Origin: Macrotis lagotis
Taxonomy: Eukaryota > Chordata > Mammalia > Peramelemorphia > Peramelidae
Length of the DNA stretch: 64,000 bases
Direction of reading: 5' to 3'
Assembly (NCBI RefSeq): GCF_037893015.1
Contig: NC_133666.1
Span: 654,733,276-654,797,275 of the forward strand
Made by a program: the position numbers and the translations under genes. Positions 1 through 10,659 of this stretch are shown piece by piece. Position 1 is the first letter of the stretch. Each line of letters starts with the position of its first letter. A model generated the notes under the pieces. It had not been told where the DNA came from. It did not search any database and saw only the letters and a list, made by a program, of their open reading frames with translations.

Positions 1-102
1 CCACACCCCTAGGTAATTATTAAGTGTCTGAGGTTGGATTTGAACTCAGGTACTCCTGAGTCCAGGGCCAGTGCTCTATCCATTGTGCCACCTAGCTGCC
101 CC
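1..102 (-). mobile_element. marsupial tRNA-headed CORE-SINE (WSINE/MAR1-type), cut by window edge
   Basis: Antisense copy with core (CTAGGTAATTATTAAGTGTC), B-box-like TTTGAACTCAGG and head CCACCTAGCTGCCCC all recognisable. The tail side is off the window. Confidence 0.9.
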
Positions 103-224
103 ACTTTTGCACATTTTAAAACATTGTATATAATTAGTAATTCAGGGTCTCAATTTTGTACCTTCTAATCAATACCAACTTCCTTTACTCTTATTGGTCC
201 AAATTGAGTGTTCTGTTTTGCTTT

Positions 225-399
225 TTTTTTTAGGGTTTTTTTTTGTTTTTTGTTTTTTGTTTTTGCAAGGCAATGGGGTTAAGTGGCTTGCTCAAGGCCA
301 CACAGCTAGGTAATTATTATGTGTCTGAGGCTGGATTTGAACTCAGGTACTCCTGACTCCAGGGCTGGTGCTCTATCTACTGTGCCACCTAGCTGCCCC
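225..399 (-). mobile_element. marsupial CORE-SINE with perfect target duplication
   Basis: Full-length antisense SINE with a T-rich (A-tail) side at about 225-265 and a head at 399. It is flanked by the 14-base direct repeat TTCTGTTTTGCTTT at 211-224 and 400-413. A clean repeat of this length marks a fairly young insertion by LINE-type reverse transcription. Confidence 0.92.
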
Positions 400-689
400 T
401 TCTGTTTTGCTTTAATACATCAAATGCAGTAAAATAGTAAGATAACAAAAATTCTTCTTAATGATAAAAAAGCGGACCAAGTGATATAAGTAGACGTAAG
501 TCAATATTCAAATAATATTTGATTCTTCCTCAGTTTACTCTCTTATAGTAGCCAGAAAATTATGCAGACCAAAAAAAGACATCTGGGATCAATTTGATCC
601 AATTTAAAGGTCATTGGAACTTTGTCCTTCCGGTCAGTTGTCAAGAAGACATTCTAATTCTTTTAGCCATTGGCCTTCAGGAGGACAGG
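400..689. other. no recognisable feature
   Basis: AT-rich sequence between two SINEs; apart from the target repeat at 400-413 I recognise nothing. Confidence 0.5.
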
Positions 690-893
690 AATTCGATTGC
701 CTCCATCCAGGGTCATCTCCAGTCATCTGATTCATATCTGATCACTGGATTCTGATGGCTCTGAAGGAGAAAGTGAGGCTGGTGACTTAGCACAGCATCC
801 CTTCACTCAAATCCAATTCATGTGCTTGTCATGGCATCACCTCCCTGTGATGTGATATGATGTAGTCTTCTCAAAAATGAAAAGCAAACATTA
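690..893 (+). mobile_element. SINE with RTE-like tail
   Basis: The 3' part of a long marsupial SINE: TCATATCTGATCACTGGA, GTGCTTGTCATGGCATCACC and an end resembling CTTCTCAAAAATGAAAAGCA. The same body occurs at 33970-34310 and, antisense, at 58483-58690. Confidence 0.7.
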
Positions 894-3237
894 TTATTAA
901 AGAAGACATGTTTTGGAGTCATATCCAACCAGATTTCAATGAGCATGGACAATGAATCTCGTGGTCATATGTATTTGAATTCACATTATTTGAAGTTATA
1001 ATTATGTAAAATATGCTCATTGGTTTCAGTTCAATGGGAATTTGCAGTTCAAATTCAAATAATGCAAATATTCGTTCTTTGTACTAATTAAGACCTGATT
1101 ATATTGATTCTTTTGGTGTGTCTCTCCTCATCTGGAGAGTATGCTTGCTATTATTTGTTGAATCCAACCATTCTTCAAGCACTGTAATTGCGTCTGCACC
1201 TCAAAACTTTATGTACATTGCTATTGGATGTGGTTGTAAAGACAAGGAACTCTACTAATTCTGACATTATTCCAGAAGAACTTACTCTGTACCAACTAGG
1301 TTCCTGTGGGGAGTTGAGCTCCTGCAAATCACAATGGACTACCTAGCCCCATATGCATCCCTTCTCAAGGTCACTGAGTCAGGGACCAGTCTCCTTTCAT
1401 GTTGTAAGAAAGTTCTATACTATCAAACTGAGAACCTTCAGGTATAAACTATGATTGTTGTAGGTGAGAAGGAATTTTTGACTCCTTAAACTGTACAACC
1501 AACACTGATGAGTGATGTTACCCTATGTATGACCATTCTCATCATTCGAGAAATCCTGGGCCTCAGAGTGTGTCTATCATCTAACAGTGTCTCAATCTGT
1601 TAGACAATCTCAGAGAGAAGAGGAAGAATACTCATGGTATTTCATAGTGCACACCACCTCTCTGGTTAATTCAAAAGAATTCTGTTATAAACACAAAAGA
1701 ATTCTGTTTATACACAATGTTTGTGTTTATACACAATGATTTTTTTCCCCAACTACTAGACTCTTTCTAGGTTTTTATGCACATTCTAGCCAAAATTGCA
1801 GTTTTAGCTTTATACAAAAGAATTCAATTAAAATTCATTCCCATGCATCAATGCCACTGTATTCAGGGCTGAATTCTCAGAATTTCTATTTTTTAGAACT
1901 CATTGATGGACTTCTCATTGAGTTTGCAGGTCTCCATACTATGTCAATGTAAACTGCTTCTAACTTCTTTTTTAATTCTTTTTTTATTCTTCTGACTGAG
2001 TCTTGGAAATCACTGAATTGCATTTTTTTTTTTGTATTTTGACTCAGTATTTCACTTTCTAATGCTATCAATTAGCCTCCCACATCTTTGCTTTCAATTC
2101 ATTTTTCAAATTCTTTTCAACTCAGTTTCCTTTTATTCTTTTTTAATCTCTTTTGCAAATTAGTAAAATTCTCTTATACATCTTATGTTCATTGCAAAAC
2201 TTTACTTTTAGGTTATCTGAACTGAAACTTCGGTGTTTACAGTTTCCTATTTTGTCCGGTCAAACATTTCCAATTTAGATTCTTAATTAAGAAGGTGAAA
2301 AACCCTGGTGCATTCTAATTCCTTTTAGGTGATTTTGTTTCTAATCTGCCTTTGCAATTAAATTTCACCAAATCATTCAGGAAGGCCTTCTGTGGTCAGG
2401 TAAACCAAACCCTTAAGATGAAATTTTGCTTTTTTTCTTCGAAATTACATGCCTTTAGATTTAAAATAGGCCTCATTCTTTCCAAACTGGAAAGGAGTTA
2501 AAAGGAAAATGACCAACCAGAAGTTCTGAAGCAAACTACAAAACTACATTTCTTTTTTATCTCCTCTGTTTTTGAGTCACTGGAGGGAAAACTCTGAAAT
2601 CAGCTTCAGTAATCCTTATGTATTTGGAACCTTTTTTTTAAGCTGAACAGATAGCACCAACTCAGAAAAAAACACAAAAACAAATATTTCCATTGCTATC
2701 GATATTCATTCACACATACAAAAATCCATAGAGTACATTTAATTTAAATTAAACCAAGAATGCTTTTCTTTCAACAAATAATTTTATTAAAAAATAGGAA
2801 TATTTCAATTCTCTAGTGGGTGTGAGAGAAATTCTGACTTTTCCAGAGACTGGGACATTTTTAATCTCTTTGTTCCTCAATCTGAGGTTTCTTGGTTTTT
2901 CCAAGTTGTCTATTCCTTATTGTCTAGTGGAGAATCTACTTTCAAAGTTTCTTGACTGGCCAGCAGGAACCTGAGTTCAAATTTTTACCCTTATAGCAGG
3001 GAATCTGTTGTTTTGTTAGGGTGCTGTTGCAGTCATTTTGAGTAGAAATATCTTTAGCCTTATCTCCCATTGCTGATGATACACTTAGGTTAGTCACTCT
3101 CAGAAAGATAGATCCATTGACCAGTTTTGGTCAGATTCCCAAATACCAGAAGGATCTGTTTTGTAAGAAGTCAAGGTCTCCTAAGGGAGGGGAAAAATCT
3201 TTGTGACGTGTAGTCATCAACTCCTTTTCTGTTCAAG
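894..3237. other. AT-rich DNA, possible LINE ORF1 remnant at 1870-2180
   Basis: Mostly unrecognised. At 1870-2180 the minus strand reads a Lys/Glu-rich stretch (for example SVRRIKKELKKKLEAV) like the coiled coil of a LINE-1 ORF1 protein, but the match is weak. A short T-rich run lies near 2022-2032. Confidence 0.3.
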
Positions 3238-3537
3238 GAGGCAGGGAGAGAGGGAGAAAGGAAGGAATGGAAGAAGGAATGGTTTGGAGAGAGAGAGAAA
3301 ATAAGGAAGGAAAAGAAGAGAGGGAGGGAGAGAGGAAAGAGGGAGGGAAGGAAGGGAAGAAGGAAGAAAGGGGGAAAGGGAAGGAAAGAAGAGACGAAGG
3401 GGGAGAAAGGAAAAAAGGAAGGATGGAGGGAAGAAATGGAAGTGGGGAAGGGAGGAAGGAAGGGAGAAGAAAGGAAAGGGAGGGAAGAAGAGAGGAAGGG
3501 AGGGAAGGAAAAGAGGAAGGAAGGAAGAAGGGAGGGA
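3238..3537. repeat. 300-bp purine tract (GGAA/GGGA)n
   Basis: Almost pure A/G on the plus strand, built from irregular GGAA, GGGA and GAGA units. Mirror-like polypurine tracts of this kind can form triplex DNA. The open frame inside it (Glu/Lys/Arg/Gly only) is an artefact. Confidence 0.9.
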
Positions 3538-3544
3538 TTTATTA

Positions 3545-3946
3545 TCTTACTATGTTCCAGACTCTAGGCTAAGCACTTTACAAATATTATCTCGTTTGTT
3601 CCTCATAACCCTAGGAGCTAAGGGTTATTATTACCCATATTTTACAATTGAGAAACCAGAGGCATAGACTTTCTTTAATTTGTCCAAGGTCATACAACTT
3701 GGAAGTATTTTTTGTTACTTTTTTTTTTTTGCAAGGCAATGGTGTTAAGTGATTTGCCCAAGGTCACAAGCTAAGTATGAAGTATCTGAAGGCAGATTTG
3801 AACTCAGGTTCTCTTGACTCCAGGGCTGGTGCACTATTCACTACACCACCTAATTGCCCCAACTAAGGAAGTATTTGAGGTTGGAATTGAATTCAGAGCT
3901 TCCTGACACAAGGCCCAGAGCTTTACCCAGAATGCTATCTAGCTGT
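3545..3946 (-). mobile_element. MIR-type SINE split by a younger SINE
   Basis: Antisense MIR: GCACTTTACAAATATTATCTC, then TTTACAATTGAGAAACCAGA and GTCCAAGGTCATACAACTTG. It is interrupted at 3717-3860 and resumes with GTATTTGAGGTTGGAATTGA. Confidence 0.75.
3717..3860 (-). mobile_element. CORE-SINE inserted in MIR
   Basis: Antisense copy, diverged. Flanks carry imperfect copies of AACTTGGAAGTATT / AACTAAGGAAGTATT, the likely target duplication. Confidence 0.85.
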
Positions 3947-5129
3947 GAAGGAAGATTTTAAGATTAGTCACACTCTTTGTAGCTATTAATAAATATAAAT
4001 ATAAAATAAAATAAATTAATATAAAAATAAAGTTATATCCGTTTTATCTCTAAATACTGAACAGATTGATAGTCACTAAAATAAACCACAATACACTGAA
4101 AAATATCAAGCATCAGTTTTGGCCAGTAGGACTCTCTGGAGAGAGAACTATGGGGGTTTGTGGAATTCCAAGGAGTGAAGAACAATTAAGTTCTTATTTA
4201 TGAACTGAACTACTGGATTTGGGCAATCTGCTCCCCAGATCTGCTGTCCAATGCTATGAAATAGGGTGGGAGAGCTTCCCCATCACTGGCTATAACCTCT
4301 TCTGGGAGCATCCTGGTGCTGACTGAAATTACATTGATCCCAAAGGAGTAGACGACTTAAAGTTACTCAAAGATGAGTTTATATCATCATTATATAAGAC
4401 ATTATACATAACATTCAAAGGAGGTGGCAACCAACACAAACATGAACAGATATGCACAAATAACTCCTTACTCTGAATGACAGACTTGATCTTTTGCTGA
4501 AAAATTCAAGGTTCTGTGAGCCCAATCAGAAATCAGCAAGACTGAGAAAACTCCCCTTCAAAAAACTTCCTACAATGGTTTCAAAGGTCCCTTTTCTCTA
4601 TTTACTTAGCTATGACAGACTTTCTATTTTTTCTAATTTTTAGAATGAGGTTTTTAAAAATGTATTTAATATTTTATTTTTGCTCAAATTACATATAAAT
4701 ATAATTTTTAACATTCTTTCTTCCTGGGGATTATTGGGAACCTTTTCCACAAATATTCCTCTTTCAATGCCATACTTGATGTCCTCCATGTTACACCCCT
4801 AAATATTAACTGCAGGCATCTAAGATCCATTAGGTTCATATTCTGTTGCTCATGGACCCCCATTTTTCTCCTGAATCTCAACCTCCTAGAGAGACAAAAG
4901 ATCATATCATAGTAATGAAAAAGGACATTTGCTTAAAAGAAAATCGCAAGATAAATGAAAAGATAAATGCAATAAATAGCAGATACTCTCACTATTCGTT
5001 TCTCAGAAAAACTCCTCCCAACTCAAAGTGTGAAGGGTTGTGAGTCTCACTTGTCCCTGACCTACACTGTTAAATCAGCACAATAATCTTAGATAATAGT
5101 AAAAAGGTACATCAGGGATATGCCCGTCA
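3947..5129. other. no recognisable feature
   Basis: AT-rich sequence; the 65-aa open frames at 4708-4905 (-) and 4846-5043 (+) overlap and have no family hallmark. Confidence 0.4.
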
Positions 5130-5345
5130 GATGCCAGCTAGGTGTTGTAGTACATTAGAGTCAGGAGGACCTGAGTTTAAATCCAGCTACATGATCCTGG
5201 GCAAGTCATTTAACCTTCAGCTGATTCAGTTTCTTCATCTGGATAATAGCAACTCAGGATCACTGTGAAGATCCAAAGAAACAATATTAGTAAAATGCTT
5301 AGTCCAGTGCCTCACACATAACAGATTTTCTATGTTAGCTACCAT
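5130..5345 (+). mobile_element. MIR/THER-type CORE-SINE
   Basis: Head-like GCCAGCTAGGTGTTGTAG, core ATGATCCTGGGCAAGTCATT, and a MIR-like tail with TTCTTCATCTGGATAATAG and GCTTAGTCCAGTGCCTCACA. Confidence 0.75.
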
Positions 5346-6243
5346 TAGCATCATTAGTACTAATTACAATGAAGGCACCACAATTCCATTCCTTGAATAC
5401 TATTACCTCCTACTCCAGAGCAGTGAGTTCTCAAGTGTGCAGCCAGTATTTCCTGATACAGTATTATTTCCTGATACAGTATATCCTGATGTGTGACCAC
5501 ATCAAAGTCTGAAATTCTATTCCCGTCTTTATCAGGGAAACAACTCAAAATCTCTCAACCCAAACAAAGAGATGGAGCCTAGGGAGCAGTCCATGATGCT
5601 GGACCTCTTCCATCTCTTCTCTTCTCTTCCTTCCATTCCTGCCCACTTGACTCTTTCCCAAATTCCTACATCCCATCTGCTGTCGCCCCAAAGAACTTCC
5701 TGATTGACATCATCGGCTACTGAGTTCTCCTAAAGAATTTGAGGGGATGTAGTCCCAAAGATGGCTCCAAGACCTGCCACAGGAAGAAGTGGGCTTAGGC
5801 TTTTTTTCTTCTGTTTGTCACCTTCATTTACAGTTTAAAGTTCAATTAATCTGACCAGTAAACTCTTTGGGTCTCTTTAGAGGCTTACCCTATTTATCAC
5901 CACAGGTTTCTTTTCTTCCTATTCTGGTTCCTTTTTAGTCACTAGACAGAAATAAATAACCACCTCACATTTCCTGACCTTTTATATCATCAACTGTGAA
6001 AGTTCTATTTTCCAAGCTATCAAAACATTCCACAGTTTTGTGTTGTGTTTTGTTTTGTTTTGTTTTGCTTTATTTTGGGGGGAGCTGACAAAGTCTAGGG
6101 AAGGGACTAATTAAATGAATTACCTGGTAGAACCTTGCCTTATCCTGGAAAGGTTGGGGACCTTGAACCTGAGTAGCAGACGGAAGAGTAGGGGCTGGGG
6201 CTGCGGTCTTAGGTCATAGCCAGGATGAACTTGGGTAACCAAT

Positions 6244-6279
6244 TTTCATTCCTCTTCCTCAGCTCCCTGAGTAGGAATC
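6244..6279 (+). other. NFILZ: splice acceptor and 5' UTR part of NFILZ coding exon
   Basis: A pyrimidine-rich run (TTCATTCCTCTTCCTCAG) ends in AG at 6261-6262. The next 17 bases lead straight to the ATG at 6280. This is a textbook 3' splice site and implies at least one upstream untranslated exon. I could not place that exon with confidence; the 500 bases upstream are mostly unique. Confidence 0.6.
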
Positions 6280-7128
6280 ATGGATCTGGGACTCCTGAGG
6301 CTCATGGATTTGCCCCAGAACAAGAACAAGGCCCTACGGGGAAACCGAAGAAGTAGTTTTGTGCCAGCCACACGCCGCCAGCGAGAGTTCATGCCAGAAG
6401 AGAAGAAAGACACTACATACTGGGAAAAGAGGCGCAAAAACAACGAGGCAGCCAAAAGATCCCGAGAGAAGCGACGTTTGAATGATGTGGCTGTGGAAGG
6501 ACGACTGGCGGCTCTCAAGGAAGAGAATGCTTGGCTCCGGGCTGAGCTGATGGCTCTCAAGCTTCGCTTTGGCCTGCTGGGCCCTGGCACCCCCCATGCC
6601 CTCCAGGCCTTGCTGTGGAGTTGCCCCTGGTCAACTGAGGGGAAACTAGACCAACCAGATAGAGGCCTCTTTAGATCATGCAGCCCAGACCCCAAAGAGT
6701 TAGCCTGTAGAGATTTTGGCAGTTCCCACAAGACGGTGGTGGGCCTGGGCTCCTCAGGGCTTTTACATGAGCTATCAGATCCAGACCCCAAAAGGCTAGA
6801 CTCGGCTGTTTGCTCCCCAACACTCTTCAGCTGCCACCTATTGGATGGTCACTCCTCCCACTTGCCCCTGTTGGATCCCGGCCCTAGGTGGGGGCCATGG
6901 CCACCAATGCCAACTGGGCAGGGAAAGAGCTCTGGGCACTGGGTCTTGGGTAACAATGATGGACCCTTGGTGGCAAAGTCTGGATCTGTGGTACCATCCT
7001 CAGGAACACCCTGCCCCAATCCTGGGGACAGACCCAAGACTACAGCTCAATCCTCTCTACCCCATAAACTTCGAATTAAGTCTCGGGTCCTGGCAGACTG
7101 GGAGGACAATCCTTCTAATTCCTTTTGA
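6280..7128 (+). CDS. NFILZ: NFIL3-like basic leucine zipper protein (NFILZ)
   Basis: A 282-residue ORF encodes a bZIP transcription factor expected to bind DNA as a dimer in the nucleus. Residues about 47-67 form the basic region, with [14 protein letters not shown] at 53-66. A leucine zipper follows, with heptad Leu79, Leu86 and Leu93. This block is nearly that of NFIL3 (E4BP4), and the [18 protein letters not shown] stretch before it is also NFIL3-like. The remaining 180 residues are Ser/Pro/Gly-rich and low complexity, unlike the long NFIL3 repression region, so the protein is shorter than NFIL3 (about 460 aa). The start has A at -3 and G at +4. A polypyrimidine tract and AG lie 18 bases upstream, so a non-coding 5' exon is likely. 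NFIL3 also has a single coding exon. I saw no canonical AATAAA within 1 kb downstream, only CATAAA and GATAAA variants. The gene assignment is inferred from the bZIP and from the ACTL9 neighbour. Confidence 0.88.
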   Translation: MDLGLLRLMDLPQNKNKALRGNRRSSFVPATRRQREFMPEEKKDTTYWEKRRKNNEAAKRSREKRRLNDVAVEGRLAALKEENAWLRAELMALKLRFGLLGPGTPHALQALLWSCPWSTEGKLDQPDRGLFRSCSPDPKELACRDFGSSHKTVVGLGSSGLLHELSDPDPKRLDSAVCSPTLFSCHLLDGHSSHLPLLDPGPRWGPWPPMPTGQGKSSGHWVLGNNDGPLVAKSGSVVPSSGTPCPNPGDRPKTTAQSSLPHKLRIKSRVLADWEDNPSNSF

Positions 7129-7509
7129 GATTCCTTGCATCCATAAAAGATGGGGAGGGATAGAGAGGAGGGAACAGGGTATAGGACTTGAGAGCAATGG
7201 GAATAGCAGACAAAGAAGAGAAAAATAGAATGAGGAAGAAGAAATCTAGATGATTTCTATGGGTGTGCCAAGTACCCACCATATTTCCTCTTTCCCCCCA
7301 CAGTTTCCCCAAGGCACAACCATTCAGATCCTGCCCCAGTACCAAGGTACTCAGACCCCTGAAGCTGAATATTTCTTTGCATTCAGAATATTCTGGTAGA
7401 TGGACCCCTAAGCCTCAGCCCTGTCCTCACCCATATACCTCCAAAGGTGCTCAGTCCCATTGGGGCTGATATTTCCAAGGAGAATTCAGAGAAAGAAAGG
7501 TCATTCATA

Positions 7510-7680
7510 TGAGAGTTAGCAGAGCCCTAGGTTCAAATCCTGGCCCTCTCCATGGGACCACTTGCTTCTCTAAACCTTCATTGCCTTCATCTGTAAAATG
7601 AGAGAATTTGTGGATAAAAATTAGTTGACATAATAAGAGTCAAATATTTTGCATATCTTATATAGAGAAGGTGCTTAAAC
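7510..7680 (+). mobile_element. MIR-type SINE
   Basis: GGTTCAAATCCTGGCCCTCT, then CTTCATCTGTAAAATGAGAG: the B-box-like and tail signatures of MIR. It lies 380 bases after the NFILZ stop. Confidence 0.7.
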
Positions 7681-7713
7681 TGGGAGACTGTGAACTTTAT
7701 ATATGGAGACTGA

Positions 7714-7720
<7 letters not shown>

Positions 7721-7760
<40 letters not shown>

Positions 7761-7762
7761 AT
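7721..7762. repeat. (TA)n microsatellite
   Basis: About 40 bases of TA with a few TG interruptions at the end. Confidence 0.9.
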
Positions 7763-8188
7763 ATAATTTGTTTCCTTTGTATTTCTTCTGTATTTCATTT
7801 TATGCATTTAAAAACCTGATTCTGTGAAGAGGTCCCTAGACCTCCCCAGCCTACCATAAGGTTCTAGGGCACAAAAACAGTCAAAACCTCCCTCTGAATG
7901 GAATGGCAGCTGCTATTGTGAAGGAGGACTCAAAGACCCAGACCCTGAAGAAGGCATGAGTTCTGAGAGAGAGCCCACGGAGATCTCCAGAAGAGTGAAC
8001 TTGCACCTGCCACCTCCTGGGAAGGATGCTGACCTACTTAAGGGAGGTGGTTTTGGTGGTAAAAGTCAGACTGTGAGCCAGATAGCAAACATTGAGTAAT
8101 CTAGATAATTGAGCAGTGTAGACCCTTTCAACAGTTCTCTTTTATCCTTGAATTTTTCCAAATATATTTAGATATAGCTCTAGCACTA

Positions 8189-8370
8189 TATCTCTATCTC
8201 TATCATCTATCTATATTTATCCATCCATCTAACCATCCATCTTTCTATCTATCTCTATCTATCTATCTATCTATCTATCATCTATCTATCTATCATATAT
8301 CTATCTATCTATCTATCTATCTATCCATCATCTATCTATCCATCATCTATCTATTATCTATCTATCCATC

Positions 8371-8417
<47 letters not shown>

Positions 8418-8690
8418 ATCTATATATATATCTATCTATCCATCATCTATTTATCCATCATCTATCTATCTATCTGTATCTATCCATCCATCATCTATGT
8501 ATCTATCTATCTATCCATTATCTATCTATCTATCTATCTATCTATCATCTATCTATCCATCATCTATCTATCCATCATCTATCTATCCATCATCTATCTA
8601 TCCATCATCTATCTACCCATCATCTATCTATCTATCTATCTATCATCTATATATCTATCTATCATCTATCTATCTATCTATCCATCCATC

Positions 8691-8729
<39 letters not shown>

Positions 8730-8743
8730 CATCATCTATCTAG
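8189..8743. repeat. 555-bp TCTA array with ATCCATC higher-order units
   Basis: Tetranucleotide TCTA/TCCA array. In the middle the runs fall into repeated 15-16 base blocks (ATCATCTATCTATCC), four to five times in a row around 8550-8620. The Ser/Ile/Tyr open frame across it is an artefact. Confidence 0.95.
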
Positions 8744-8756
8744 ATATACACCTTGG

Positions 8757-8990
8757 GACAGCTAGGATAGAGCTAAGATGGAGCTTTTGACCCTGAAGTT
8801 AGGAAAACCTGAGTTCTAATCCAGTCTGACTCATATTACCTGGGTCACTCTGGGAAAGTCACTTAATATCTATCTGCCTCAGACTGTAAAATGGAAATAA
8901 TAATAGAATTTACCTCCCAGGCTTGTTGTGAAGATCAAGTGAGATATACGGTAAGAGCCACATAAATGTTAACTTCTCTACTGTTATTAT
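8757..8990 (+). mobile_element. MIR/THER-type CORE-SINE
   Basis: GACAGCTAGGATAGAGCTAA head, TCTGGGAAAGTCACTTAAT core, then GCCTCAGACTGTAAAATGGA tail. It abuts the TCTA array. Confidence 0.8.
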
Positions 8991-9206
8991 TTTATCCCAA
9001 GGAGACAATCCATTAGCTTCTAGATCCTGCCTTGTGCCCCATCTGAGCAGACTCTCATCTTCTAGAAGAGACCCCCCCCCCATACTCCTTCCTGGGGTCT
9101 GCTAAAGTCTTCTTCACCTTTCTCTGAATCTCCTCAAGTTCCCCTCTTCTGGGTCCTTACCTCAAACTGTCCTCTGAGAACAAACCTGGCCTGATGGAAG
9201 ACTGGG

Positions 9207-9208
<2 letters not shown>

Positions 9209-9238
<30 letters not shown>
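9209..9238. repeat. (GT)n microsatellite
   Basis: Thirty bases of TG dinucleotide; a purine/pyrimidine alternating tract. Confidence 0.95.
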
Positions 9239-9240
<2 letters not shown>

Positions 9241-9330
9241 GGGCAAGGTCCCCTGGTAGCCCCTGATATTGGTACATAGGGGGTCATCCTGCCTGGGTTT
9301 GATCCTCTTCTCAAGTCCCTGACCTTCCTA

Positions 9331-9475
9331 GAGGCGACCTAGGTGGTTTAATGAATAGAGTTCTGGGTCTTAGGTGAGGAGAGCCTGATTTCAAATTCAG
9401 TCTCAGACACTAACTGTGAGACCTTGGGTAAGTCACTTGATCTCTGTCTACCTCAGTTTACTCTCTAGAGAACCA
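9331..9475 (+). mobile_element. CORE-SINE fragment
   Basis: Head GGCGACCTAGGTGG, B-box-like TTTCAAATTCAG, core GAGACCTTGGGTAAGTCACT. Confidence 0.75.
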
Positions 9476-9594
9476 AAGGTAACCAGAGATAAGGAGACAT
9501 ACCCTATTCTGGGACATTAGAAGTAAAAGAAAGAACCACCACACCATCTGTGGCTGTGACCTGGTTGTAGTAGCCTGTGTTTGCTTCTTATGAC

Positions 9595-9800
9595 TCTCCT
9601 CCACCTCCTGCTCCCAGCAGGCTTTCCCCTTCTATTCCTTCTTGTTCTTCTTCCCCATCTTCTCCCTTTCAATTCTTCCTTCTGTCTTTCTCCTCTCTTG
9701 TCTTCCGTAGATCCTTAAGTCCTTCCCCTTCCAGTCCTTCCTCCTTTTCCCACCTTCTTCCTTCTCCTTGTCTCCTTTTCCTTCTGGTCGTGAATGACTT
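9595..9800. repeat. pyrimidine-rich tract
   Basis: Irregular C/T-rich stretch on the plus strand (TTCCTTCT, CCTCCTTTTCC). The Pro/Ser open frame here is a composition artefact. Confidence 0.6.
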
Positions 9801-10059
9801 TGTTCTCCTACCAACAACCCCCCATTAGAAATGAAGAACTATCCCTGAACTAAACCTAATCCTAGAGAGTCTTCTTGGCCCTGGGCCTGGCCCTTGTCCT
9901 CGACCTCAACTGCCTACGGCCCTGGGGACGTATACTGCTAGAGTAAGGTCCAGTCAGTGGACCTTAAATCAATTTTTCAACAAGGCCTTCAAATTTGGCT
10001 TCAACTCCAATTCAATTCAGTGCAATTTGACAAGGACTTATTAAGCCCCTTGAGAAGTT

Positions 10060-10280
10060 ATCAAATGAGTACTGAGTCTGGAGTCAGGAATCCAGCTTCA
10101 GACACTTATCCTGGATGAGTCAATTAACATTTGAGTGCCTCAGTTTCCTTGAATGAAAAATGGATATCATAACAGCACCTACCTCCCTGGATTGTCCTGA
10201 GGATGGAAAGAGATCATATTTGTAAAGCACTTAGCATAGTGTTTGGTCCTCAATAGGTGCTATTAATTATGCTTTTAATT
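10060..10280 (+). mobile_element. MIR-type SINE
   Basis: GAGTCAGGAATCCAGCTTCA, GCCTCAGTTTCCTTGAATG, and a tail GCACTTAGCATAGTGTTTGG. Confidence 0.8.
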
Positions 10281-10545
10281 AATTGAAATTATATTAATGC
10301 TAGTTGCTATTGTGATTAACATTAATTCATCATTAAAATTTGTAATTATAACAATTATTCATATTTATATAATGCTAAATATTTGCAATCATAACCAATA
10401 ATCCTTAATGAATAATTAATATCAATTCATTATTGATCATTTATAGCTATAAAAGTATATTATTTATATTACTATTTTATTATTTATTATTAATAATTGT
10501 TAATCATAATTAATCATTCTTAATTGTGATTCATATTACTATTTC
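10281..10545. other. AT-rich low-complexity stretch
   Basis: Long run of TAATT/ATTAAT-like words following the MIR tail, no gene. Confidence 0.6.
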
Positions 10546-10549
10546 CATG

Positions 10550-10655
10550 TGCAGAGGGTTAGCAGATAGAGGGCCTGTTTAGAAGTCAGGAAGATATGGG
10601 TTCAAACCCACTTTCTGCAGGTACTGACTGTGACCCTGGGCAAGTCATTTCAGTA
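10550..10655 (+). mobile_element. CORE-SINE fragment
   Basis: GGTTCAAACCCACTTTC and TGTGACCCTGGGCAAGTCAT. Confidence 0.65.
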
Positions 10656-10659
10656 TCCA

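Noticed and set aside
3267-3572. 101-aa Glu/Lys/Arg/Gly open frame
   Set aside because: Translation of the purine tract.
6845-7228. 127-aa frame overlapping NFILZ in another frame, and a 181-aa antisense frame at 6246-6791
   Set aside because: Shadows of the NFILZ coding exon; only the bZIP frame shows family conservation.
8189-8743. CRISPR-like regular repeats
   Set aside because: Simple tetranucleotide array in vertebrate DNA without unique spacers.
8497-8790. 97-aa Ser/Ile/Tyr open frame
   Set aside because: Translation of the TCTA microsatellite.
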